From assembly GCF_009674485.1 (NCBI RefSeq), contig NZ_WKJJ01000016.1, forward strand, positions 163,158 to 227,157: 64,000 nt of DNA, written 5' to 3'. Within the stretch, counting starts at the first letter, position 1. Every line of letters starts with the position of its first letter. Source of the stretch: Pseudoduganella rivuli. GTDB lineage: Bacteria; Pseudomonadota; Gammaproteobacteria; Burkholderiales; Burkholderiaceae_D. The notes beneath the pieces are model-generated. The model did no database searches and was not told where the DNA came from. It saw nothing but the letters and a program-made list of their open reading frames with translations. The translations under genes were made by a program, and so were the position numbers. Positions 25,349-33,587 of the stretch are shown piece by piece.

Positions 25349-26041
25349 ATGCAAACCAATCTGTTCACCAATAGCAGCGCCAACAGTGGCGCCAGCGCCG
25401 CGGCCGGCCAGACGGCGGTCGGCACCAACCCGCTGGCAACCGGCACGGAAACGTCGCTGATGTTCACCAAGCTGCTGGTGGCGCAAGTACAAAACCAGGA
25501 TCCGCTGTCACCCAACGACCCGGCCGCCTTCGTGTCGCAGCTGACGCAACTGTCGCAAACCGAAGCGCTGCAAAAGCTGTCGACCTTGACCAGCACCAAC
25601 GCCACCGTCCTGCAAGGCATGCAGGCGCTGTCGCTGGGTGCGCAAGTCGGCTCCGACCTGACCGTGTCCGCTGAAACCGTGTCGCTGAGCGGCACGCCGG
25701 CGCGCGGCAGCTTCACGCTGGGCTCGGGCAGCACCGCGACCACGCTGGTATTGACCGGCGTCGATGGTGTCGAACATAAAGTCAGCCTCGGCATGCAAGC
25801 CGCGGGCAATGTGCCGTTCGTGCTGGACCCGGCCGCGCTGGGCCTGCCATATGGCGATTACAAGATGCGCGTCGAAACCAGCACCAAGGAAAGCCCGCCA
25901 CTGGAACTCACGGGACGCCTGAACAGCGTCCGCCTGGGTTCGGGTGGCGCCGTCTTGCTGAACGTTGCAGGAGTCGGTGAAGTTTCGCCGAGCGCCATAT
26001 CCGCCTTCAATGGCAAATCCACGGTTGCCAGCTCTAACTGA
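25349..26041 (+). CDS. flgD: Hook-capping protein FlgD
   Basis: FlgD, 230 residues, is the scaffold that assembles hook subunits and then leaves. The N-terminal export and cap region has FTKLLVAQVQNQDPLSPNDP and FVSQLTQLSQTEALQKLS, the family signature. The C-terminal half consists of beta-rich FlgD Ig/tudor-type domains. Confidence 0.94.
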   Translation: MQTNLFTNSSANSGASAAAGQTAVGTNPLATGTETSLMFTKLLVAQVQNQDPLSPNDPAAFVSQLTQLSQTEALQKLSTLTSTNATVLQGMQALSLGAQVGSDLTVSAETVSLSGTPARGSFTLGSGSTATTLVLTGVDGVEHKVSLGMQAAGNVPFVLDPAALGLPYGDYKMRVETSTKESPPLELTGRLNSVRLGSGGAVLLNVAGVGEVSPSAISAFNGKSTVASSN

Positions 26042-26091
26042 GCCAACTTAGCCACATCACTACGCTACTTCTGTTCTGAAAGGAATCCATC

Positions 26092-27351
26092 ATGGGCTTC
26101 GATATCGCAATGTCTGGCATCCAGGCTATTAACGAACAACTGGGTACCATCTCCAACAACATCGCCAACGCCGGCACGTTCGGCTTCAAGTCCAGCCGCG
26201 CCAACTTCGCATCGCAATATGCGGGCGACCAGGCATCGGGCACCAAGATCGGTTCCATTTCGCAAAGCATCGGCACCATCGGCAGCACCACGCAAACCGG
26301 CCGCGGCATGGATGCCGCCATCAATGGCCGCGGCTTCTTCGTGGTCAAGGATGGCCTGGGCGCGCCGCAATACACCCGCGTCGGCATCTTCGATTCGGAC
26401 GCCAACGGCTTCCTGGTCGACCAGAGCGGCCGCCGCGTGCAGGGTTTCGCGCAAGAAGTGGGTTCCACCGTGCTGGGCCCGCTGGGCGACCTGACCGTGC
26501 CGGCCGGCCAGATTGCCGCCGTGCCGACCACCAAACTGAGCTACACCAGCAACTTCTCGGCCGACTGGAAAGTGCCGGCCGTGGCATACACCTCGCCGGA
26601 TCCGGCCGCATCGCCAGCGGTGACGCCTGACCCAAGCTCGTACAACATGTCGCGCGTGTCCATCGCTTACGATGCCCGCGGCAACCAGCACAGCATCACC
26701 CAATACTTCGTGCGCACCGACGCCAACACCGTGACGGTGCACTACTCGGTGGATGGCGACGGCACCTCGACCGACTTCGGCACGTCGACCCTGACCTTCA
26801 AGGCCGACGGCACGCTGGATCAGATCGACGGCAACGCCGTCAACACCGATCCGACACCGGTCCACACCCTGACCATCCCGGCCGACTACAAGAGCACGGG
26901 CGCGCCGGAACTGGCGCTGTCCATCGATTACATGGGCGGCACGCTGTTCGCAGGCGAAGCATCGACTTCCGTCAACAAGGCCGACGGCTATGGCGCGGGT
27001 AACTTCACCGGCACGGAAATCGACAAGGATGGTTCGCTGATCGCCAAGTATTCGAACGGCCAGCGCCAGACCGTGGGCAAGATCGCCCTGGCGACCTTCC
27101 CTTCGGAAACCTCGCTGACGCCGATTTCCGACACCAGCTGGTCCGCCAACCTGGCATCCGGCACGCCGCTGTACACGACCCCGGGCGTGGGCATGGCCGG
27201 CGCGCTGACCACGTCGGCGCTGGAACAGTCGAACGTCGACGTCACCACCGAACTGGTGGGCCTGATGACGGCGCAGCGCAACTACCAGGCCAACTCCAAA
27301 GTGCTGCAGACGGAAAGCACCGTGCTGCAATCGCTGATGCAGGCCATGTAA
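26092..27351 (+). CDS. flgE: Flagellar hook protein FlgE
   Basis: FlgE, 419 residues, builds the hook. The N-terminal rod/hook motif is LGTISNNIANAGTFGFKSSR; the C-terminal motif is ALEQSNVDVTTELVGLMTAQ followed by RNYQANSKVLQTESTVLQSL. The variable exposed domain lies at about residues 100-360. The length is typical. If the large FliK at 16397 is a longer ruler, the hook made from this protein may be longer than usual. Confidence 0.96.
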   Translation: MGFDIAMSGIQAINEQLGTISNNIANAGTFGFKSSRANFASQYAGDQASGTKIGSISQSIGTIGSTTQTGRGMDAAINGRGFFVVKDGLGAPQYTRVGIFDSDANGFLVDQSGRRVQGFAQEVGSTVLGPLGDLTVPAGQIAAVPTTKLSYTSNFSADWKVPAVAYTSPDPAASPAVTPDPSSYNMSRVSIAYDARGNQHSITQYFVRTDANTVTVHYSVDGDGTSTDFGTSTLTFKADGTLDQIDGNAVNTDPTPVHTLTIPADYKSTGAPELALSIDYMGGTLFAGEASTSVNKADGYGAGNFTGTEIDKDGSLIAKYSNGQRQTVGKIALATFPSETSLTPISDTSWSANLASGTPLYTTPGVGMAGALTTSALEQSNVDVTTELVGLMTAQRNYQANSKVLQTESTVLQSLMQAM

Positions 27352-27365
27352 TCGCCCGGTAAATC

Positions 27366-28094
27366 ATGGACGCATTGATTTACACCGCCCTGACGGGCGC
27401 CGAACTGGCGCTCCGCGGGCAACAGGTGCACGCCAACAACCTGGCCAACATCGACACGGCCGGCTTCCGCGCCACCATGGCGCTGGCCACCACCCAGGCC
27501 ATGCCGGGGTATGGCTACGATGACCGGCACGGCGCGAAAATGCAGGCCGATTCGATCAGCACCAAGGCGGGCGTCCTGAAAAGCACGGGGCGCGACCTGG
27601 ACGTGGCGATCGGCGGCAATGGTTATTTCGCCGTGCAGATGGCCGGTGGCGGCGAAGCCTACACCCGCGCCGGCAGCATCACGCTGGACGCGGACGGCAC
27701 CATGACGGTCAACGGCTTGCCGCTGCTGGGCGGTGGCGGCCCGATCCGGTTGCCGGCCCATTCGCGCGTGGAATTCGGCCTGGACGGCACGATTTCCATC
27801 CAGCCGCCGGGCGGCACCAACATGACGGTGGTCGACAAGCTCAAGCTGGTCAATGCGGAAGGGTCGGAAATGACCAAGAACGCGTCCGGCCTGCTGGTGG
27901 CGCGCAACGGCCAGCCGCTGCAAACCGATCCCAACGTGCAGGTGCGCAGCGGTTTCCTGGAAGGCAGTAACGTGTCGGCCGTGGAAGAAATGGTCGCCGT
28001 CATGAGTTTGAACCGCACCTTCGACGTGCAAATGAAAATGTTCCAGGCCAGCGACAAGATGACCGAGGCCGGCAACCGCCTGGTCGGCGGATAA
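27366..28094 (+). CDS. flgF: Flagellar proximal rod protein FlgF
   Basis: FlgF, 242 residues. It has the N-terminal LALRGQQVHANNLANIDTAG, the conserved DVAIGGNGYFAVQ block with YTRAGSITLDADG, and the C-terminal LEGSNVSAVEEMVAVMSLNR. FlgF and FlgG are close paralogs; this copy is FlgF by length (FlgG is about 260) and by its place before flgG. Confidence 0.93.
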   Translation: MDALIYTALTGAELALRGQQVHANNLANIDTAGFRATMALATTQAMPGYGYDDRHGAKMQADSISTKAGVLKSTGRDLDVAIGGNGYFAVQMAGGGEAYTRAGSITLDADGTMTVNGLPLLGGGGPIRLPAHSRVEFGLDGTISIQPPGGTNMTVVDKLKLVNAEGSEMTKNASGLLVARNGQPLQTDPNVQVRSGFLEGSNVSAVEEMVAVMSLNRTFDVQMKMFQASDKMTEAGNRLVGG

Positions 28095-28108
28095 ACAAGG
28101 AGTAAATC

Positions 28109-28900
28109 ATGAATCCCGCAATGTGGATCAGCAAGACCGGCATCCAGGCACAGGACGCCAAACTGCAGGCGATCGCCAACAACCTGGCCAACGCCAACAC
28201 GGTCGGCTTCAAGCGCGACCGCGTGTCGTTCCAGGATTTGCACTATTCGATCGAACAGCAGCCTGGTGCGCAGCGCGCGGACAACAACACGCTGTCGCCG
28301 TCCGGCGTGCAGCTGGGTAACGGCACGCAAGTGGTCGGCACGCACAAGATTTTCACCAACGGCAGCATCCAGACCACCACCAACGCGCTGGACGTGGCCA
28401 TCAATGGCCAGGGTTTCCTGCAAGTGCGCCGTCCGAACGGCGAACCGGCATTCACCCGCGCCGGCCAGTTGCAACTCGATGCCAACGGCATCCTGGTCAA
28501 CGCGTCGGGCTTGCCGCTGGTGCCGCAAATCACGATTCCCGCCAACGCCACCGCGGTGACCATCGCGGAAAACGGCACGGTGTCCGCCACCACGGCAGGC
28601 TCCCCCACCCCGACCGTGGTGGGCCAGCTGACCCTGACGTCGTTCATCAACCCGGCCGGCCTGCAGGCGCTGGGCGACAACCTGTTCGCGGAAACCGCAT
28701 CGTCCGGTACGCCGACCGAAGGCAACCCGGGCACTGACCAGTTCGGCAAGCTGAAGCAAGGCGCGCTGGAAGGTTCGAACGTGCAGGTGGTGGAAGAAAT
28801 GGTCGACATGATCGCCACCCAGCGCGCATATGAAATGAACACCAAAGTCCTGTCCGCAGCGGAAAACATGCTGCAATACCTGGCCCAGGCTGCACGATAA
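28109..28900 (+). CDS. flgG: Flagellar distal rod protein FlgG
   Basis: FlgG, 263 residues, is the distal rod subunit. It begins MNPAMWISKTGIQAQDAKLQ, shows the IANNLANANTVGFKRDRVSF motif, DVAINGQGFLQVRRPNGEPA with FTRAGQLQLDANG, and ends ALEGSNVQVVEEMVDMIATQ then RAYEMNTKVLSAAENMLQYL. It follows a good AAGGAG site; its TAA overlaps the flgH ATG. Confidence 0.96.
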   Translation: MNPAMWISKTGIQAQDAKLQAIANNLANANTVGFKRDRVSFQDLHYSIEQQPGAQRADNNTLSPSGVQLGNGTQVVGTHKIFTNGSIQTTTNALDVAINGQGFLQVRRPNGEPAFTRAGQLQLDANGILVNASGLPLVPQITIPANATAVTIAENGTVSATTAGSPTPTVVGQLTLTSFINPAGLQALGDNLFAETASSGTPTEGNPGTDQFGKLKQGALEGSNVQVVEEMVDMIATQRAYEMNTKVLSAAENMLQYLAQAAR

Positions 28901-29568
28901 TGAAAACCCTGTTGTCCGCAGCCGTCGCCATCGTGCTGACCGGCTGCGCTGCGGTCCAGCCGCCAGCCGTGCGGCCGGGCCCGTTCGACGAAGCGCCCGC
29001 CATGGGCCGCTCGCCGCAGCCGATCGCGCGCGGCACGTCCGGCGGCGTGTTTGCGCCGGATTCCGGTGTCTCGCTGTATTCCGACAGCCGCGCCTTCCGC
29101 GTCGGCGATGTCGTCACCGTGTTGCTGGAAGAAACCACCAACGCGTCGAAATCCGCCGGCACCAAGTTCAGCAAGGATTCCGGCGTCAACGTGGCCGCCC
29201 CCAGCCTGCTCGGCAAAACGTTCGCCAAGGCCGCCATCGACCTGAATGCGGGCCGCACGTTCGAAGGCGACGCCACCAGCACGCAGCAAAACGCGCTGTC
29301 CGGCGCCATCACCGTGGTGGTGCAGGAAGTGTTGCCGAACGGCTTGCTGAAGCTGGCCGGTGAAAAACTGCTGACCCTGAACCAGGGCGAAGAATTCGTC
29401 CGCCTGCGCGGCTTTGTGCGCGCGGCCGACATCGATGCCGACAACAAGGTCTCGTCGCTGCGCATTGCCAATGCGCGCATTGCCTACTCCGGAACCGGCA
29501 CCCTGGCCGAATCCAATTCGCCCGGGTGGCTGACCCGCTTCTTTACCGGTCCGCTGATGCCGTTCTAA
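28900..29568 (+). CDS. flgH: Flagellar L-ring lipoprotein FlgH
   Basis: FlgH, 222 residues, forms the outer-membrane L ring. It has a lipoprotein signal with LTGC near residue 14. The conserved core has LYSDSRAFRVGDVVTVLLEE, GAITVVVQEVLPNGLLKLAG and EKLLTLNQGEEFVRLRGFVR. The C-terminus is GWLTRFFTGPLMPF. Its presence confirms a Gram-negative cell envelope. Confidence 0.96.
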   Translation: MKTLLSAAVAIVLTGCAAVQPPAVRPGPFDEAPAMGRSPQPIARGTSGGVFAPDSGVSLYSDSRAFRVGDVVTVLLEETTNASKSAGTKFSKDSGVNVAAPSLLGKTFAKAAIDLNAGRTFEGDATSTQQNALSGAITVVVQEVLPNGLLKLAGEKLLTLNQGEEFVRLRGFVRAADIDADNKVSSLRIANARIAYSGTGTLAESNSPGWLTRFFTGPLMPF

Positions 29569-29577
29569 GGTGACACC

Positions 29578-30693
29578 ATGAAACACCGTTTGTTTGCCAC
29601 CCTCGCCTTCGCCGCCACGGCGATGCTGTCCGCCGCCATGCCGGTGCACGCCGCGCAAACCCTGCGCAACCTGATTACCGTGGAAGGCGTGCGGGAAAAT
29701 CCGCTGGTCGGCTATGGCATGGTGGTCGGCCTGGCCGGCTCCGGCGACACCACGCAGGTCAAGTTCGCCAGCCAGTCCGTCATCAACATGCTGAAGCAGT
29801 TCGGCGTGAAAATGCCGGACGGTACCGATGCGAAGAGCAAGAATGTGGCCGCCGTCATGGTGTCCGCCGTGTTCCCGCCCGGCTACCGCCGTGGCCAGGC
29901 CATCGACATCACGGTGTCGTCGCTGGGCGATGCGAAAAGTTTAAGGGGCGGCACCCTGCTGCTGACGCCGCTGAAAGCCGCCGACAATGAAGTGTATGCG
30001 CTGGCCCAGGGCAATGTCGTGGTGGGCGGCTTCGCCGCCGGCGGCAAGAGCGGCTCGTCCGTCACGGTGAATACGCCGACCGCCGGCCGCATCCCGAACG
30101 GCGCCATCATCGAGCGCGAGATCGCGACCGATTTCGCCACCAAGCCGTCGGTACGCCTGTCGCTGCGCCACCCGCATTTCCAGACCGCGACCAATATCGT
30201 CGACTCCATCAACCGCCAGTTCGGCCAGATCGCCACCACCAACGATGGCACCAGCGTCGAAGTGGTGGCGCCGGAAAATCCGACCCAGCGCGTGGCGTTC
30301 ATGGCCAAGTTGCAATCGCTGCCGATCGACGTCGGCGACGAAACCCCGAAAGTCGTGTTCAATTCCCGCACCGGCACTGTGGTGATCGCCGAAGGCTTGC
30401 GCGTGCGCCCGGCCGCCGTCACGCACGGTTCGCTGAAAGTCACGATCGAGGAAAGCACCAAGGTCAGCCAGCCCAACGCGCTGTCGCAGGGCGGCACCAC
30501 GCAGGCGTCGGCGCAATCGCAGGTCAGCGTCGACCAGAATGCCGCGCAAACGTTCAAATGGCCGGGCGGCGCGCGCCTGCAAACCATAATCGACACCATC
30601 AACAGCCTGGGCGCGACGCCGGACGACATCATGGCCATCCTGCAAGCGCTGGACCAGGCCGGCGCCATCGAAGGCGAATTGGTGGTGATTTAA
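29578..30693 (+). CDS. flgI: Flagellar P-ring protein FlgI
   Basis: FlgI, 371 residues, is exported by Sec (signal peptide MKHRLFATLAFAATAMLSAA ending near VHA) and forms the P ring around the rod. Family blocks include GVRENPLVGYGMVVGLAGSG, KSKNVAAVMVSAVFPP and the C-terminal TLQAIIDTI-like GARLQTIIDTINSLGATPDD. FlgA (23707) is its chaperone. Confidence 0.96.
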   Translation: MKHRLFATLAFAATAMLSAAMPVHAAQTLRNLITVEGVRENPLVGYGMVVGLAGSGDTTQVKFASQSVINMLKQFGVKMPDGTDAKSKNVAAVMVSAVFPPGYRRGQAIDITVSSLGDAKSLRGGTLLLTPLKAADNEVYALAQGNVVVGGFAAGGKSGSSVTVNTPTAGRIPNGAIIEREIATDFATKPSVRLSLRHPHFQTATNIVDSINRQFGQIATTNDGTSVEVVAPENPTQRVAFMAKLQSLPIDVGDETPKVVFNSRTGTVVIAEGLRVRPAAVTHGSLKVTIEESTKVSQPNALSQGGTTQASAQSQVSVDQNAAQTFKWPGGARLQTIIDTINSLGATPDDIMAILQALDQAGAIEGELVVI

Positions 30694-30702
30694 GGAATAA
30701 CG

Positions 30703-31182
30703 ATGGCTAACCTGGAAAACCGCCTCGCCCCGCTCATCCCGCGCCAACTGGACATGGGCAAGCAGGATGGGCTGGCGCCCATCAAGGATGCGGCCACCCA
30801 GGCGGCGGAAACGGCCGCCGCCGCCAATCCCGTCGACCCGACCTACCGCGCCAAGGCCACCGAAGCGGCGGTGAAGTTCGAATCGTTCTTCATTTCGCAC
30901 ATGATGCACCAGATGCGCGCATCCGGCCGCACCTTGCAGGAAGACGACAGCGGCCACCGCGACAAGACCAACGACGACATGCTGGACATGGCCGACAACC
31001 TGGTGGCCGACCAGATGGCCGGCCGGCGCGCGTTCGGCATTGCCGACGCCATCCTGCGGCAACTGTTGCCGCCAGCCGCACCGGCGCCCGCGCCGGACGG
31101 CGCCGCCCTCCCGCTCCACCCCGCCGCACCCGCCATGCCTCTTTCCGAAGGGCAACGCAAAGTGTTGCCGGACACAAAATAA
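30703..31182 (+). CDS. flgJ: Rod-binding FlgJ, N-terminal domain only
   Basis: A 159-residue protein carrying just the rod-binding domain of FlgJ: AAVKFESFFISHMMHQMRAS, DDMLDMADNLVADQMAGRRA, FGIADAILRQL. The peptidoglycan hydrolase half of classical FlgJ (about 310 residues) is absent, and the rest is a Pro/Ala tail. The hydrolase is encoded separately at 22889. FlgJ acts as the rod cap. Position after flgI is standard. Confidence 0.9.
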   Translation: MANLENRLAPLIPRQLDMGKQDGLAPIKDAATQAAETAAAANPVDPTYRAKATEAAVKFESFFISHMMHQMRASGRTLQEDDSGHRDKTNDDMLDMADNLVADQMAGRRAFGIADAILRQLLPPAAPAPAPDGAALPLHPAAPAMPLSEGQRKVLPDTK

Positions 31183-31197
31183 TCATCTCCGATTTAA

Positions 31198-31242
31198 TGT
31201 CCGGCCGGCGACGGTCGCCTTTAACAGATAACCGGCCGGACA
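31198..31242. repeat. Long inverted repeat between flgJ and flgK
   Basis: TGTCCGGCCGG (31198-31208) pairs perfectly with CCGGCCGGACA (31232-31242). A smaller alternative hairpin, GGCGAC-G-GTCGCC, sits at 31207-31219. No U-run follows, so it is not a classical terminator. It may stabilise or segment the operon mRNA between the rod genes and flgKL. Confidence 0.6.
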
Positions 31243-31291
31243 CCATGCACACGCAAGGCTCTCCCGGCCCCTACCTGGAAAGACTTGCTAC

Positions 31292-32659
31292 ATGAGCATC
31301 ATCAATAACGCACTGTCCGGAGCACTCGCCGCGCAAACCGCGCTGTCGACGACCAGCCAGAACATTGCCAACTTACAAACCAAGGGCTACACGCGCCAGG
31401 GCGTGAACCTTGCTTCGGTGGCGCCCGGCATCACCAGCAAGACGCCCGGCATGGGCGTGGAAGTGACGGGCCTGACCCGGTTTTCCGATGCCTACAAGAG
31501 CCAGCAATTGTGGCGCGCCGCCAGCGACCAGGGCCAGTACAGCCAGAACCAGCCTTACCTGTCGCAACTCGAACGCGTGATGGGCGACGACCAGTCCAGC
31601 ATCAGCGCAGGTGTCGACCAGTTCTTCAAGGCATTGAATGCAGCCGGTGTCGATCCGACGTCGACCCCGCTGCGCCAGCAAGTGGTGACGGCGGCCAACG
31701 CCATGTCGCAGCACTTCAACAGTATTTATAACGTGATGGCGAACCAGCGCCTGTCGATCGACCAGCAGCGCGCGGCCCTGATTCCGAATATCAACGCCGA
31801 CATCGACGCCATCGCCCGCCTGAACCAGAAAGTCATCGGCGCCGAAGCGCTGGGCACCAACGTGTCGGCGCTGGTCGACGAACGCGACCAGGCCATCGAC
31901 CGCCTGGCGTCGAAACTGTCGATCGAAGTCATCGAGCAGCCCGACGGTTCGCGCAGCGTGTCGCTGCGCACCGGCCAGCCGCTGGTGATCGGCCCGCAGG
32001 GTTCGGTGATGGCGTTCCACCAGACTGCCGAAGGCCCCGTGCTGAACCTGACGTTCAACCAGACGTCGTTCGACCTGGACGACAGCGCCATGGGCGGCCA
32101 GATGGGCGGCTTGTCGTCGTACAAGAACACGATCCTGGCGCCGATCCAGCAATCGATCGTCGACATGGCGGACCAGCTGTCGGCCAAGGTCAATGCGCAA
32201 TTGCTGTCCGGCTTCGACGTCAACGGTAATCCCGGTGTTGCGCTGTTCAACTTCAATGCGTCCAGCACCACCGGCATGCTGCAAATCGACCCCGCCTTCC
32301 AGGCGAGCCAGCTGGCGTTTTCCGCCGACGGCACGCCGGGCGACAGCGCCAACCTGCAAGGCTTGATCGGCATCCGCACGCAAAGCATCTCGCTGTCGTC
32401 GATCGGTTCGGTGCTGGTGGCCGACGCCGACACGCAGCTGGTCGGCAAGCTGGGCATCGACAGCCAGCAAAACCAGGCGCTGCTGAAAACAGCGGACACG
32501 ATCCGGCAACAGGCGGAAGACGACTGGAAATCGACGTCCGGCGTCAACCAGGATGAGGAAGCGGTCAACCTGATGGAATACCAGAAGATGTACCAGGCGA
32601 ACATGAAGGCGATCGCCATCGCCAATGAGCTGTTTGACTCCACCCTGCGAATGTTCTGA
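31292..32659 (+). CDS. flgK: Hook-filament junction protein FlgK
   Basis: FlgK, 455 residues, is the first hook-associated protein. The N-terminal motif is LSTTSQNIANLQTKGYTRQG, the region DQFFKALNAAGVDPTSTPLR matches the family, and the C-terminus reads GVNQDEEAVNLMEYQKMYQA then NMKAIAIANELFDSTLRMF. It is on the short side for FlgK. FlgN (22436) is the expected export chaperone. Confidence 0.95.
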   Translation: MSIINNALSGALAAQTALSTTSQNIANLQTKGYTRQGVNLASVAPGITSKTPGMGVEVTGLTRFSDAYKSQQLWRAASDQGQYSQNQPYLSQLERVMGDDQSSISAGVDQFFKALNAAGVDPTSTPLRQQVVTAANAMSQHFNSIYNVMANQRLSIDQQRAALIPNINADIDAIARLNQKVIGAEALGTNVSALVDERDQAIDRLASKLSIEVIEQPDGSRSVSLRTGQPLVIGPQGSVMAFHQTAEGPVLNLTFNQTSFDLDDSAMGGQMGGLSSYKNTILAPIQQSIVDMADQLSAKVNAQLLSGFDVNGNPGVALFNFNASSTTGMLQIDPAFQASQLAFSADGTPGDSANLQGLIGIRTQSISLSSIGSVLVADADTQLVGKLGIDSQQNQALLKTADTIRQQAEDDWKSTSGVNQDEEAVNLMEYQKMYQANMKAIAIANELFDSTLRMF

Positions 32660-32670
32660 GGAGCCATATC

Positions 32671-33582
32671 ATGCGCATCGCCACTTCCCAATTCCAGGCT
32701 TCGATGAACCGCTCGCTGTCCGTCAACCAGGACAAAATCAGCAAGCTGACCGAACAAATGGCGTCCGGCGCCGCCGTCATGGTGCCGTCCGACGACCCGC
32801 TGACCAATGTGCGCATCTCCCGCCTGAACCGCGAGGAAGCGCAAATCGGCCAGTACCGCGCGAATATCGACGCGGTGAAAATCCGCCTGCAAAAGAATGA
32901 AACCTTCCTGACCAGTACCGTTGGCGACATCAACCAGGTGCGCGACTTGCTGGTGTGGGCACTGGACGGCGGTTCCGTGACGCCGGACGACTTGCAATCG
33001 ATGAAGCAATCGCTGACGTCGCTGCGCGATTCGATGATGTACAGCGCCAACGTGCGCGATGCGGAAGGCCGTTTCGTGTTCTCCGGCACGCTGACCGCCA
33101 CGGACGCGATCACGTTCGATGAAAATGCTGCGCCCGGTTCCCGTTACACCTATACTGGCAATGATGGCAAGCAGGAAGTCGTGGTGGGCAACGGGATTTC
33201 GCAAACCGCGAACGTCAATGTGAAGGGACTGGAATCGTTCCTGAACCAAATCGACGCCACCCTCGACGGACTGCAAGCCGGTGTATCGTCGAACGACCCG
33301 ACCATGCGCGCCCTGTTGCAGGCAAACCTGGTGGGAGCGGACGATACGCTGAACCTGATTTCCACGAAGATCGCGGATTTGGGCGGCGCACAGAACATCA
33401 TGGCCACCCTGGCCGATAACCACGCGAATGTCAGCCTGTCGAACCAGATGGCGCTGACGGACCTGGGGAAATTGGACTACGGTGTGGCCGCAACGGATTT
33501 GAATGGCTACAATATTGCTTTGCAATCCACTTACAAGGCGTATGCCAAAGTAAGCAACCTGTCCCTCTTTAACGTACTGTAA
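32671..33582 (+). CDS. flgL: Hook-filament junction protein FlgL
   Basis: FlgL, 303 residues, is a flagellin-like protein connecting FlgK to the filament. The N-terminal helix has SVNQDKISKLTEQMASGAAV followed by PSDDPLTNVRISRLNREEAQ; the C-terminal helix is SLSNQMALTDLGKLDYGVAA. It starts after GAGGAG, 11 bp from flgK. It is not the missing flagellin, since the middle and the position are those of FlgL. Confidence 0.94.
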   Translation: MRIATSQFQASMNRSLSVNQDKISKLTEQMASGAAVMVPSDDPLTNVRISRLNREEAQIGQYRANIDAVKIRLQKNETFLTSTVGDINQVRDLLVWALDGGSVTPDDLQSMKQSLTSLRDSMMYSANVRDAEGRFVFSGTLTATDAITFDENAAPGSRYTYTGNDGKQEVVVGNGISQTANVNVKGLESFLNQIDATLDGLQAGVSSNDPTMRALLQANLVGADDTLNLISTKIADLGGAQNIMATLADNHANVSLSNQMALTDLGKLDYGVAATDLNGYNIALQSTYKAYAKVSNLSLFNVL

Positions 33583-33587
33583 CTCGC

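Noticed and set aside
33412..33419. GCCGATAA, and another at 34192-34199, as sigma-28 -10 elements
   Set aside because: Both lie inside flgL and the lafW-like coding sequence and have no TAAA-type -35 at the right distance.
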